Source: Microvirga subterranea (GTDB taxonomy: Bacteria > Pseudomonadota > Alphaproteobacteria > Rhizobiales > Beijerinckiaceae). Taken from it: a DNA stretch of 64,000 bases. The DNA is taken from contig NZ_QQBB01000002.1 of NCBI RefSeq assembly GCF_003350535.1, forward strand, positions 366,495 through 430,494, read 5' to 3'. Of this stretch, positions 8,728 to 18,233 are shown piece after piece (the first letter of the stretch is position 1; every line of letters begins with the position of its first letter). The position numbers and the translations under genes were made by a program. The notes under the pieces were generated by a model that saw only the letters and a program-made list of their open reading frames with translations, had not been told where the DNA came from and searched no databases.

Positions 8728-9051
8728 ATGTTCACACTCGAGATCGGCGGTCGACCCGTCGCGGTCACCGACGCGGAGGAGGCGCAGGCGTGGGCCATCT
8801 TCGAAAGCGACGAATTCAGGCAGGATCTCACCGTCCTGACCTCCGGCGGTCTGCCCCTCTGGGACGGCAAGGCGCGCCTGAGCATTCGGCCTTCATCGGA
8901 CGAGGAGGTCTCCGCCTTCGAAGCGCCGGTCCTCGATGCCGCCGATGGCCTGGACGACGATGAGGAGGACAGCCTGTCCGTGACCTTCCTCGTGCCCATC
9001 GATCACGATCATTCGGACATGGCGGCCGTTCCGCCGGAACAGCGGCACTGA
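8728..9051 (+). CDS. Hypothetical acidic protein
   Basis: 107 residues, strongly acidic (runs such as LDDDEEDS), no membrane segment and no signal peptide. A GAGGAG site precedes the ATG by about six bases, which supports expression. The N-terminal half looks like a small alpha/beta fold (MFTLEIGGRPVAVTDAEEA, then a Trp-containing helix) and the C-terminal half is an acidic tail with a His-Asp-His patch. I do not recognise the family. It follows the EESFPASDPPS gene by 109 bases in the same direction, so co-transcription is possible. Confidence 0.75.
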   Translation: MFTLEIGGRPVAVTDAEEAQAWAIFESDEFRQDLTVLTSGGLPLWDGKARLSIRPSSDEEVSAFEAPVLDAADGLDDDEEDSLSVTFLVPIDHDHSDMAAVPPEQRH

Positions 9052-9354
9052 CCTCATCCGGACGTCGCGACTCTAGTGAAGGGCGCACGCGACGATGTGT
9101 CGAGGAGGTCACGTTCTCCATCGTCAGAGACAGGTCCGGTCTTAGGGCCTTCCGATCCTGTGCTCGATAGCGCCTGTCTGCCGTTCTGTTGTTGAGCTCG
9201 AGCCGACTTCAACCCATCGCTCCTTGAGCGGCAAGCAGAAGCGTGCATTCGTCATTTCGCCCCGGGGCCACCATTGCCCGTCCTACCTTGCGTAAAGGGA
9301 AGGGAGCAAGGAGCCCCTTGCGCCGCCCCCCGCCCTTCGCCATAGGGTTCTCCC
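9052..9354. other. Intergenic region upstream of gltX
   Basis: 303 bases with no gene I can support. A weak 6-bp inverted repeat with a 4-base loop lies near 9308-9323. The A/T content is slightly above that of the flanking genes, as expected for a promoter, but I see no convincing hexamer pair. Confidence 0.5.
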
Positions 9355-10695
9355 ATGTCAAAGCCCATCGTCCGCTTCGCCCCGTCCCCGACCGGGCTCA
9401 TCCATATCGGCAACACCCGCGTGGCCCTGCTCAACGCGCTCTATGCGCGCCGCGAGGGCGGCACCTTCATCCTCCGGTTCGACGACACCGACCTGGAGCG
9501 CTCGAAGCGCGAATATGCCGATGCGATCGAGTTCGACCTGAGGTGGCTGGGCGTGCCCCCGGACGTGACCGTGCGCCAGTCCGAGCGGTTCGACCTCTAT
9601 GACGACGTGGCCGAGCGCCTGCGGATCAGCGGGCGGCTCTATGCCTGCTATGAGACCCCTGAGGAGCTGGAGTTCCGCCGCAAGCGCCAGCTCGCCCGCG
9701 GCCTGCCGCCGATCTACGACCGCGCTGCCCTGAAGCTGACGCCGGCCGAGAAGGAGAAGCTGGAGGCGGAGGGGCGCCGGCCGCACTGGCGCTTCCTGCT
9801 AGAGCACCGGGTCGTGCCCTGGACCGACATGATCCGCGGCGACTGCCACGTGGATTGCGCGTCGCTCTCCGATCCCGTGCTGGTGCGCGAGGACGGGACC
9901 TATCTCTACACGCTGCCGTCCGTGGCCGACGACATCGAGCTCAAGATCTCCCACGTGATCCGCGGCGAGGACCACGTGACCAACACGGCGGTTCAGATCC
10001 AGATCTTCGAGGCGCTCGGCGCCGTGCCGCCGATCTTCGCCCATCACGGCCTGCTCACCACCGCCAGCGGTGAGGGGCTGTCGAAGCGCCTCGGCCACCT
10101 GTCCCTGCGCTCGCTGCGCGAGGCGGGGCTCGAGCCGCAGGCCGTCGCATCGCTGGCGGTGCTCGTGGGCTCCGCGGAAGCGGTTCGCCCGGTTGCGGAC
10201 GTGGACAAGCTCGCGCGCCTGATCGACTTCAGTCACATTTCCCGCGGGCCGGCGAAGTTCGACGAGCACGAGCTGGAGCAGCTCAACGCTCGCCTGATCC
10301 ACGAGATGCCCTATGCCGAGGTGCGCGAGCGCCTGGCGTCGCTCGGTGCCAATGGGGGCGAGACGTTCTGGAACGCGGTGCGCGGTAACCTCGGCAAGGT
10401 CGCCGACGTGGCCGAGTGGTGGAAGGTGGTGAACGGTCCGGTGACGCCGGTCATCGAGGACCGCGCCTTCATCGCCGCCGCCGCGCAGGCGTTGCCTGAT
10501 GGGCCGTGGGACGCGACCACCTGGAAGGCCTGGACGGAGGCCGTGAAGGCCGCGACGGGCGTGAAGGGCAAGGCCCTGTTCATGCCGCTGCGCCTCGCGC
10601 TGACGGGACTCGAGCATGGACCGGAACTCGGCGCGCTGCTGCCGCTCATCGGGCCGGACCGGGCGAGGGCGAGATTGGCCGGACAGGCGGCGTAG
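9355..10695 (+). CDS. gltX: Glutamate--tRNA ligase
   Basis: 446-residue class I aminoacyl-tRNA synthetase that charges tRNA-Glu. In most alphaproteobacteria a GluRS also mischarges tRNA-Gln for GatCAB, because glutaminyl-tRNA synthetase is usually absent. Seen: the HIGH-type motif HIGN at residues 17-20 in [10 protein letters not shown], the RFDDTD glutamate-binding segment, the [10 protein letters not shown] stretch, and a KMSKS-type loop GLSKR at 241-245. The start ATG fits the family N-terminus ([12 protein letters not shown]). The length is on the short side, and many Rhizobiales carry two paralogues (gltX1 and gltX2), so which one this is, and whether it is discriminating, cannot be settled from sequence alone. 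Confidence 0.95.
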   Translation: MSKPIVRFAPSPTGLIHIGNTRVALLNALYARREGGTFILRFDDTDLERSKREYADAIEFDLRWLGVPPDVTVRQSERFDLYDDVAERLRISGRLYACYETPEELEFRRKRQLARGLPPIYDRAALKLTPAEKEKLEAEGRRPHWRFLLEHRVVPWTDMIRGDCHVDCASLSDPVLVREDGTYLYTLPSVADDIELKISHVIRGEDHVTNTAVQIQIFEALGAVPPIFAHHGLLTTASGEGLSKRLGHLSLRSLREAGLEPQAVASLAVLVGSAEAVRPVADVDKLARLIDFSHISRGPAKFDEHELEQLNARLIHEMPYAEVRERLASLGANGGETFWNAVRGNLGKVADVAEWWKVVNGPVTPVIEDRAFIAAAAQALPDGPWDATTWKAWTEAVKAATGVKGKALFMPLRLALTGLEHGPELGALLPLIGPDRARARLAGQAA

Positions 10696-10757
10696 CATGC
10701 ACCACTCCCTCTCCATGATCGGAGCTGGCGAGGACATCCCGAGGAAATCAAACTCGC

Positions 10758-10856
10758 CCTCATCCTGAGGAGGGCCGCAAGCCCGTCTCGAAGGATGGTT
10801 CCAGTGGTCTCTGGAGACGCCTCGCCCTTCGGGACGCTTCGCTCCTCAGGGTGAGG
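10758..10856. repeat. REP-like imperfect palindrome
   Basis: Outer arms of 15 bases (10758-10772 and 10842-10856) pair with one mismatch, and an inner pair (CGTCTCGAAG near 10784 with CTTCGGGACG near 10826) pairs with one mismatch. This is the well-known dispersed intergenic element with a CTCATCCTGAGGAG core in Rhizobiales genomes. It lies between convergent gltX and the ABC permease, a usual site for such elements, where it may also end transcription. Confidence 0.7.
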
Positions 10857-10931
10857 CTGTGGTGGAGCTTCGGACCGGCATGAGGGCTGCGGGGAGGCCC
10901 TTTCCGAGCGTGCGTACCATGCGCTCGATCC

Positions 10932-11689
10932 TCACGCCTTGATCTTGTATCCCGTGCGGAAGATCCAGGCGACGATGCCGAGGCAGATCAGCAGGAACGT
11001 AAAGGTCATGGCGAGACTGACGCCCACGCCCACGTCGGAGACCCCGTAGAAACTCCAGCGGAAGCCGCTGACGAGATACACGACCGGGTTGAACAGGGCG
11101 ATCGTCTGCCAGAACGGCGGTAGCATGTTGATCGAGTAGAAGCTGCCGCCCAGGAACGCGAGGGGCGTCACGATCATCAGCGGCACGACCTGCAGCTTCT
11201 GGAAGCTGTCGGCCCAGACGCCGATGATGAAGCCGAAGAGGCTGAAGGTCACCGAGGTCAGCACCAGGAACGCGATCATCCACACGGGATGGATGATCGT
11301 GAAGTCCACGAAGACGCGCGCCGTGAGCAGGATGATCGTGCCGATGATGATCGACTTCGTGGCGGCGGCGCCCACGTAGCCGATCACGGTCTCCATGGCG
11401 GAGACGGGGGCCGAAAGCAGCTCGTAGATCGTGCCGGTGAATTTCGGCATGTAGATGCCGAACGAGGCGTTAGAGATGCTCTCGGTGAGGATCGACAGCA
11501 TGATGAGCCCCGGCACGATGAAGGCGCCGTAGCTGACGCCCTCGATGTTCGCCATGCGCGAGCCGATGGCCGAGCCGAACACGATGAAGTAGAGCGAGGT
11601 GGACAGGACCGGCGACGCGATGCTCTGCATCAGCGTGCGCCAGGTGCGCGCCATTTCGAAGAGGTAGATGGCCTTGATGGCGTGGACGT

Positions 11690-11693
<4 letters not shown>
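10932..11693 (-). CDS. ABC-2 type transporter permease
   Basis: 253-residue inner-membrane subunit of a two-gene exporter, with six hydrophobic segments and the conserved tail of ABC-2 permeases ([17 protein letters not shown], about residues 200-216). Its start overlaps the stop of the ATPase gene by four bases (ATGA), so the two are translationally coupled and should form one complex of two permeases and two ATPases. By family resemblance (YadH-like) it is an exporter of unknown substrate, possibly a lipid, a polysaccharide or a drug. No substrate-binding protein is present, as expected for export. Confidence 0.92.
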
Positions 11694-12661
<968 letters not shown>

Positions 12662-12696
12662 GCGAAGCCTGATAGCACAAAGCAGGAACGGGCCAA

Positions 12697-12722
12697 ACTC
12701 CGCCTGCACCTTCAGGCGGAGT
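12697..12722 (-). terminator. Terminator of the DUF2865 gene
   Basis: Perfect 10-bp inverted repeat (12697-12706 with 12713-12722) with a 6-base loop, 41 bases past the DUF2865 stop. On the minus strand it is followed by TTTGG, a short T tract. Confidence 0.7.
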
Positions 12723-12762
12723 CATCCAAAGCAATTTTCAGCCTTCGGCCGTTGCCGCAGGA

Positions 12763-13884
12763 TCAGTTCCTGGCGTTCGGAACCGGCACCACGTTCGGGG
12801 CGATCACGCGGATGGTCCGCTTGGTGCCGTCCCGGGCCGTGACCTCCTGCTTCGCGCCTTCGCCCTGGTTCACAACCGTGGCGTTCTCGATCGACTGGGG
12901 GCCGATGCCGGCGGATTCCTTGCTGGCGGTCGGCGCGGAGGCGGCGACCTCGGCGGCCTGTTGCGTCTCCTCGTCGGCCTTCTTGTCGGCGGCCTTCTTG
13001 GCCTGGGCCTGCTTGGGCCGCGACAGCTCCTCCGACTTCTCGGCGGTGACGATCACGTCCCCCTTGCGCTGCTCCAGCATGCCCTCGGCGCGGCGCAGGA
13101 CCACGGCCCAGCTCTCGTTCTCGCGCTTGCAGGCGCAGCTCTCGTCGAAGCTCTTGCGGAACTTGAACGCGTTGGCGAGCGAGGTGTAGGGCTGGTTCGA
13201 CGAGACCGAGACGGCTCGGCTCAGGCCGTTGTCGCCGCCCGGATAGGCGTAGGCATGGGTTTCCGTGCCGGGGCAGAGGGCCTGGCACATCTCCTCGGCG
13301 CCCTGGCGGCCGCCCGGGGAGTTGCTTAAGGGGAAGAACGAGCCGTCGCAGCTCTTCACGCAGACGAGCTTGCCGCCGCCGAGCGACTGCTGCTCGTCGG
13401 CGATGATCGGCTGGCCCTCGGGCATGATCTCGGACGGCTGCGGCTGGCCGCGTGGCGGGCCGAACAGCGATTCGAAGAAGCCGCGGGGCTGTTCGGTGCT
13501 GCAGGTCTGCTGCACGGCGGCCTGCAGCTGCCGGCGGCGGAACTCGACCTCGCCCGAATCGGCGGCCTGCTGCGCCAGACGGGCGTAGCCGGCCTCCATC
13601 TGCCGGATCTGGCCCGCGATGGTGGGGCACTCGGCCGGGGGCGGTCCGGCCAGGAAGCCGAGGGGACCGCGCTCGCAGCCGATGGAGCGGTAATAGCGCA
13701 GGAGCCGGTTCAGCTCGTTGCGCTGGGTCTGCATGGCGGCCGTCTGCGGGCCGGCGCCGCGGTCGAGGGCGGCCAGTTCCGCGCGGAAGCGCTGGCATTC
13801 CGGCGACTGGGCGACGGCGACGCCGCCGGTGACCAGGAAAGCCGCCGCGGCGATGAGGGTGCGGAAGAAGGGTGTCTTTGTCAT
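12763..13884 (-). CDS. DUF2865 domain-containing secreted protein
   Basis: 373 residues with an N-terminal Sec signal peptide (about 1-25, cleavage after AVAQ). The mature part carries the DUF2865 features: a helical first half, then LVCVKSCDGSFFPLS and CQALCPGTETHAYAYPGGD with paired cysteines, and a CACKRENESW motif. The C-terminal 100 residues are Lys/Ala-rich and likely disordered. The family is common in Rhizobiales and its function is unknown; the cysteines suggest disulfides in the periplasm. It is divergent from the VOC gene and is the last gene of its strand before a hairpin terminator. Confidence 0.9.
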   Translation of the reverse strand: MTKTPFFRTLIAAAAFLVTGGVAVAQSPECQRFRAELAALDRGAGPQTAAMQTQRNELNRLLRYYRSIGCERGPLGFLAGPPPAECPTIAGQIRQMEAGYARLAQQAADSGEVEFRRRQLQAAVQQTCSTEQPRGFFESLFGPPRGQPQPSEIMPEGQPIIADEQQSLGGGKLVCVKSCDGSFFPLSNSPGGRQGAEEMCQALCPGTETHAYAYPGGDNGLSRAVSVSSNQPYTSLANAFKFRKSFDESCACKRENESWAVVLRRAEGMLEQRKGDVIVTAEKSEELSRPKQAQAKKAADKKADEETQQAAEVAASAPTASKESAGIGPQSIENATVVNQGEGAKQEVTARDGTKRTIRVIAPNVVPVPNARN

Positions 13885-14047
13885 CAGGCTTGTCGCAGAA
13901 CCGATTTCGTCAGGGCGCGTGATCGCGGGTCGATGGTCCTATGACCCGTGAACTTGGCCCGATTGTGGTTAACCCCTTGCCCGCCCCGAAGAAGGCCCCT
14001 TAGCCTTCCGTGAGAACCAAGTCTCCCGGACCGGATACGAGGCCCTC

Positions 14048-14431
14048 ATGTACAGCCATACGACCATCGGATCAAATGACCTTGCGCGGGCCAGGGCGTT
14101 CTACGACGCCGTGCTCGCGCCCTTGGGCCTGGAGGTGCGCTATTCCGACCCGATGCTGCTGGGCTACGGCGAGCCCGGCGGCCGTCCCCAGTTCATCGTC
14201 GCGCGGCCCTTCGACGGCCGCGAGGCGTCTCCCGGCAACGGCGCCATGGTGGCACTCCTGGCGCCAAAGCGGTCCGCCGTGGATTCCTGCCATGCCGCCG
14301 CCATGATGCGGGGAGGGGCCGACGAGGGCGCGCCGGGCCTGCGGCCGCACTACCACAGGAACTACTACGGGGCGTATTTCCGGGACCTCGACGGCAACAA
14401 GATCTGCGTCGTCAGCCATCATCCCGAGTGA
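14048..14431 (+). CDS. VOC family (glyoxalase-like) protein
   Basis: 127-residue protein of the vicinal oxygen chelate fold. Two beta-alpha-beta-beta-beta modules are visible: the first begins MYSHTTIGSNDLARARAFYDAVLAPLG and the second ends YFRDLDGNKICVVSHH. The FYDAVL and DLDGN elements are typical of small glyoxalase/bleomycin-resistance-like proteins, and a His in the first strand with acidic and histidine residues in the second half could bind a metal. The substrate is not predictable. The start ATG leaves a plausible family N-terminus. It lies alone between divergent DUF2865 and CreA, and the next gene follows 57 bases later. Confidence 0.88.
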   Translation: MYSHTTIGSNDLARARAFYDAVLAPLGLEVRYSDPMLLGYGEPGGRPQFIVARPFDGREASPGNGAMVALLAPKRSAVDSCHAAAMMRGGADEGAPGLRPHYHRNYYGAYFRDLDGNKICVVSHHPE

Positions 14432-14488
14432 CCCCTCCCCAAAACGAGGTGCCGTCCCCACATACGAGCTTAACGGTGGGAGTGTGAA

Positions 14489-15004
14489 ATGTTGTCGCGA
14501 TTCGTTCTGGCTCTGGCGCTGGTCACGGGCGTGTCCCTCGGGTCCGCTTCCGGTGCCGCCGCCCAGGAGCCGGACATGATCTTCAAGAAGTCGACGGTCT
14601 GGCGGGCACTGACGCCCGACGACAAGCTCGCCGTCTATGGAATCGACGACCCGCTCGTGGAGGGCGTGGCTTGCCACTACACCACCCCGGAGCGCGGCGG
14701 CATCTCGGGCACCTTCGGGGTAGCCGAGGAGGTCTCCGACATCTCGCTCTCCTGCCGCCAGATCGGCCCGGTGAAATTCAAGGGCAAGTTCGGCCAGGGC
14801 GACGTGGTGTTCAGCGAGCGCCGTTCGCTGATCTTCAAGAAGATGCAGATCGTGCGCGGCTGCGACGCCAAGCGCAACACCCTGGTCTACATGGTCTATT
14901 CCGACCGCCCCATCGAAGGCTCCCCGAAGAACTCCACCTCGAGCGTCCCGCTCATGCCCTGGGGCACGGAGGTGCCGCCGAGGTGCGGGGACTGGGTGAA
15001 GTAG
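14489..15004 (+). CDS. CreA family protein
   Basis: 171 residues with a Sec signal peptide (about 1-25, ending AAAQE). CreA proteins are small periplasmic proteins of unknown function found next to the creBCD regulon in E. coli and alone in many alphaproteobacteria. Family-specific stretches are visible: IFKKSTVWRALTPDDKLAVY, a conserved DPLVEGVACHYT with cysteine, and a second cysteine pair (SLSCRQIGP, RGCDAKRN) that could form disulfides. A GGGAG site precedes the ATG. A perfect hairpin follows the stop codon. Confidence 0.93.
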   Translation: MLSRFVLALALVTGVSLGSASGAAAQEPDMIFKKSTVWRALTPDDKLAVYGIDDPLVEGVACHYTTPERGGISGTFGVAEEVSDISLSCRQIGPVKFKGKFGQGDVVFSERRSLIFKKMQIVRGCDAKRNTLVYMVYSDRPIEGSPKNSTSSVPLMPWGTEVPPRCGDWVK

Positions 15005-15022
15005 GCAGGGTGCGCAGCGGTC

Positions 15023-15053
15023 GGCCTGCTTCTCCATCAGCGAGAAGCAGGCC
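15023..15053. terminator. Hairpin between convergent CreA and tctA
   Basis: Perfect 12-bp inverted repeat (15023-15034 with 15042-15053), loop 7. It lies 18 bases past the CreA stop and 16 bases from the tctA stop. T tracts are poor on both strands, so it may be a weak bidirectional terminator. Confidence 0.6.
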
Positions 15054-15069
15054 CATTCATTCGAGGGTT

Positions 15070-16569
15070 CTAGTCCTCGACCGCCTTGAAGCGGCCCAGT
15101 CCCTTGAGGACGAAGGGGGCCACGAGGGCTACGAGGGCGATGAACAGCAGGGTGGCCGAGATCGGACTCTCGAGCAGCACCATCGGGTCGCCGAGGCTGA
15201 TCGAGAGCGCGCGCCGGAGCTGGCTTTCCGCCACGGGACCGAGGATCAGGCCGACCACGACCGGAGCGATCGGGAAGTCGAACCGCCGCATCAGGAAGCC
15301 GAGCACGCCGAACACCGTCAGCATGACCAGTTCCACCGGCGAGGGGTTCGCCGCGATGGTGCCCATGGTGGCGAAGACCAGGATGCCCGCGTAGAGCCAG
15401 GGCTGCGGGATCGACAGAAGGCGCACCCACAGGCCCACGAGGGGCAGGTTCAGCACCAGCAGCATGCCGTTGGCGATGAACAGGCTCGCGATCAGGCCCC
15501 AGACCAGGTCCGGCCGTTCGGCAAAGAGCAGCGGCCCGGGATTGAGGCCGTATTGCTGGAAGCCCGCGAGCATCATGGCGGCGGTGGCCGAGGTCGGCAG
15601 GCCGAGCGTCAGCAGCGGCACCAGAGTGCCGGCCGCTGAGGCGTTGTTGGCGGCCTCCGGACCGGCGACGCCCTCGATCGCGCCCTTGCCGAAATCCTCG
15701 GGGTGCTTCGTCAGGCGCTTCTCGGTCGCGTAGGACAGGAAGGTCGGGATCTCGGCGCCGCCCGCCGGCAGGGCGCCGATCGGGAAGCCGTAGAGGGTGC
15801 CCCGCAGCCAGGGCTTCCAGGAGCGCTTCCAGTCCTCCTTGGTCATCCACAGCGATCCGCGCACCGCCTCGAGCTTCTCCTCGTGGATGTGCCGGCGCGA
15901 GGCCACGTAGAGCGCCTCGCCGACGGCGAAGAGGCCGACCGCCAGGGTCGTGACCTCGATGTTGTCGTAGAGCTCCGGAACCCCGAAGCTCAGCCGCGAC
16001 TGGCCGGACAGGATGTCGATGCCCACGAGGCCGAGCAGCAGGCCGATGAACAGGCTCGTCAGGCCGCGCACGGGGGAATCGCCGAACGTGGCCGAGACGG
16101 TCACGAAGGCGACGCACATGAGGGCGAAGTAGTCCTCGGGTCCGAACCTCACGGCCAGCTCGACCAGATAGGGAGCGAGCAGCGTCAGGCCGAGGGTCGC
16201 GATGGTGCCGGCCACGAAGGAGCCGATAGCCGAGGTGGCGAGCGCCGGACCCCCGCGTCCCGCCTTCGCCATCAGGTTGCCTTCGAGGGCGGTGGCCATC
16301 GAGGCGCTTTCGCCCGGCGTGTTGATCAGGATCGCCGTGGTCGAGCCGCCATACATGCCGCCGTAATAGATGCCGGCGAACATGATGATCGATCCGGCCG
16401 GATCGAGCTTGAAGGTGATCGGCAGGAGCAGCGCCACGGTGAGCGCCGGGCCGATGCCCGGGAGCACGCCGACGGCGGTGCCGAGCAGGACGCCGATGAG
16501 CGCGAAGAGCAGGTTCATCGGCTGAATCGCCACGGTCAGGCCGTGGGCGAGGGACACGAAGGCTTCCAT
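15070..16569 (-). CDS. tctA: Tripartite tricarboxylate transporter, large permease
   Basis: 499-residue inner-membrane protein, the large (TctA) subunit that carries a carboxylate together with the cation gradient. The family hallmarks [21 protein letters not shown] near the N-terminus and the conserved [14 protein letters not shown] and [16 protein letters not shown] stretches are visible, with about ten or more hydrophobic helices. It is the last gene of a tctC-tctB-tctA operon, and tctB ends nine bases before its start. Which carboxylate is moved is unknown; TctC homologues bind citrate, aromatic acids and others. Confidence 0.93.
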   Translation of the reverse strand: MEAFVSLAHGLTVAIQPMNLLFALIGVLLGTAVGVLPGIGPALTVALLLPITFKLDPAGSIIMFAGIYYGGMYGGSTTAILINTPGESASMATALEGNLMAKAGRGGPALATSAIGSFVAGTIATLGLTLLAPYLVELAVRFGPEDYFALMCVAFVTVSATFGDSPVRGLTSLFIGLLLGLVGIDILSGQSRLSFGVPELYDNIEVTTLAVGLFAVGEALYVASRRHIHEEKLEAVRGSLWMTKEDWKRSWKPWLRGTLYGFPIGALPAGGAEIPTFLSYATEKRLTKHPEDFGKGAIEGVAGPEAANNASAAGTLVPLLTLGLPTSATAAMMLAGFQQYGLNPGPLLFAERPDLVWGLIASLFIANGMLLVLNLPLVGLWVRLLSIPQPWLYAGILVFATMGTIAANPSPVELVMLTVFGVLGFLMRRFDFPIAPVVVGLILGPVAESQLRRALSISLGDPMVLLESPISATLLFIALVALVAPFVLKGLGRFKAVED

Positions 16570-16578
16570 GGCCAGTCC

Positions 16579-17052
16579 TCAGATCAGGCGTTCGAGCGGC
16601 CCTGTCGGGAGCGACAGCGCGAGCAGCTTTGAAAACAGAACGTAGACGATCAGGGCGACCACGAAGCCGATCAGAAGGTCGACCAGGAAGGCCCGGCGCC
16701 CGAAGGCGGCGGAGGTGGTGGCGAACAGGAGGGCCGTGCCGATGATGAAGCCGCCGCCGAAGGCGATCAGGAGGATCAGCGCCGCGAGGCCGCCGAGGAT
16801 CAGGATGATCGGCCGCCAGTCGAGGCTGTCGCGGGCGGGAAGCTCACCGCGGAAGGCCGAGATCGCGTTGCCGATCGCGAGGATCGCCAGACCGGCCGAG
16901 ACGATGATCGGCATCACCTTCGGGCCGAGATCGTAGGGGGAGAGGATCTGGAGCTTGCTCATATCCCACCAGACCAGGCCGGCGAGGACCAAGAGGATAA
17001 GGGCAATAACGAGACCGGCTGCGTCGATGCGCCGATGGGACGATGTGCTCAT
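16579..17052 (-). CDS. tctB: Tripartite tricarboxylate transporter, small permease
   Basis: 157 residues with four hydrophobic segments, as in TctB, the short membrane subunit that pairs with TctA. It has an Arg/Asp-rich start and a GLVWWDMSKL segment, then two helices, a charged loop, and two more. The start ATG has an AGGAATT ribosome-site-like sequence upstream. A strong intrinsic terminator stands between it and tctC, so its expression should be lower than that of the binding protein. Family similarity is only moderate at sequence level, as is usual for TctB; the location between tctC and tctA makes the call firm. Confidence 0.9.
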   Translation of the reverse strand: MSTSSHRRIDAAGLVIALILLVLAGLVWWDMSKLQILSPYDLGPKVMPIIVSAGLAILAIGNAISAFRGELPARDSLDWRPIILILGGLAALILLIAFGGGFIIGTALLFATTSAAFGRRAFLVDLLIGFVVALIVYVLFSKLLALSLPTGPLERLI

Positions 17053-17070
17053 GGCAATTCCTGGAAAAAA

Positions 17071-17100
17071 GAGGCGCCGCGCTGGAAAACGCGGCGCCTC
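17071..17100 (-). terminator. Intrinsic terminator between tctC and tctB
   Basis: Perfect 11-bp GC-rich inverted repeat (17071-17081 with 17090-17100) with an 8-base loop, followed on the minus strand directly by six T residues (17070-17065). It sits 22 bases past the tctC stop and about 18 bases before the tctB start codon. It is the canonical layout of a partial terminator inside an operon that gives much more binding protein than membrane subunits. Confidence 0.85.
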
Positions 17101-17122
17101 CCGAATCGCTTTAATCGGAGAC

Positions 17123-18094
17123 TTACGACTTGACCAGACCCACGGAGGTCAGAACCTCCTTCGTGCGGGTCTGCTCTTCGGCCAGCGACTTGGCGAAGGC
17201 GTCGCCGGACTGGTAGGCATCCTCCCAGCCCTTGGCCTTGAGGATCTCCTGCCACTCCTTCGACTTGGCCATCTTGTCCATGGCGTCGGTCAGGGCCTTC
17301 TTCTGGTCGGCCGAGATGCCGGGAGGGGCCACGACGGCGCGCCAGTTGGCGATCTCGAGATCAATGCCCTGCGCCTTGATCGAGGGCATGTCGGCCGTGG
17401 CCTTGTCGGCCGGGGTCGTGAGGCCGATCAGGCGCAGCTTGCCGGCCTTGATCTGGCTCTCGAACTCGCCGTAGCCGGAGATGCCGGCCGTGACCTTGCC
17501 GCCGAGGATGGCCGCCAGGGCCTCGCCGCCGCCGGAGAACGGGATGTAGTTGATCTTGGTCGGGTCCGCGCCCGCAGCCTTGGCGAAGAGGGCCGCCGCG
17601 ATGTGGTCGACGCCGCCGGCCGAGCCGCCGGCCCAGGTCACCTTGGCGGGATCCGCCTTGATGGCCGCCGCCAGTTCCTTGGCGTCCTTGATGGGCGAGT
17701 TGGCCGGCACCACGATCGCCTCGTACTCCGCCGTCAGGCGCGCGATCGGGGTGGTCTGGTCGAGGGTGATCGGCGACTTGTTGGTGAGGAGCGCGCCCAC
17801 CATCACGTAGCCCATGACCATGAGCTGGCTGCCGTCGCCCTTGGAGTTGTTCACGAGCTGGGCGATGCCGATCGAGCCGCCGGCGCCCGGCACGTTGGTG
17901 ACCTGCACGCTCTTGGCGATTCCGGACTGCGTCAGGGCCTGCTGCATGGAGCGGGCGGTCTGGTCCCAGCCGCCGCCAGGGGCTGCCGGAGCCATGATCT
18001 TGAGCTCCATCTGGGCCGCTGCCGTGCCGACGAAGCCGGCGACGGCCGCCGCGGCGATGGCGGTGCGCCAAAGCCCTTTGCGGAATTGAGTCAT
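17123..18094 (-). CDS. tctC: Tripartite tricarboxylate transporter substrate-binding protein
   Basis: 323 residues, exported to the periplasm by a signal peptide (about 1-28, ending TAAAQ). The Bug/TctC fold is recognisable: IMAPAAPGGGWDQTARSMQQAL at the mature N-terminus, the AGGSAGGVDHIAAALFAKAAG stretch, and the GEALAAILGGKVTAGISGYGEF segment near the ligand site. The open frame reaches far upstream, but a GGAGGAAA site is placed just before the ATG at 18094 and the extra residues lack family character. The gene is first in tctCBA and divergent from the O-antigen-ligase gene. The ligand is unknown. Confidence 0.94.
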   Translation of the reverse strand: MTQFRKGLWRTAIAAAAVAGFVGTAAAQMELKIMAPAAPGGGWDQTARSMQQALTQSGIAKSVQVTNVPGAGGSIGIAQLVNNSKGDGSQLMVMGYVMVGALLTNKSPITLDQTTPIARLTAEYEAIVVPANSPIKDAKELAAAIKADPAKVTWAGGSAGGVDHIAAALFAKAAGADPTKINYIPFSGGGEALAAILGGKVTAGISGYGEFESQIKAGKLRLIGLTTPADKATADMPSIKAQGIDLEIANWRAVVAPPGISADQKKALTDAMDKMAKSKEWQEILKAKGWEDAYQSGDAFAKSLAEEQTRTKEVLTSVGLVKS

Positions 18095-18233
18095 CTTGTG
18101 TTTCCTCCACGGACGCGTGAGACGCTGGTCGCCCAAAAGGGGGGCGCGTCGTGCCGCGAACGTAAAGGCGGAACCGAAAGGCGGCAAGCCGTCCGCGAGA
18201 GCTTCCGACTTTATCGTTGTTGATCCTTGGCGT

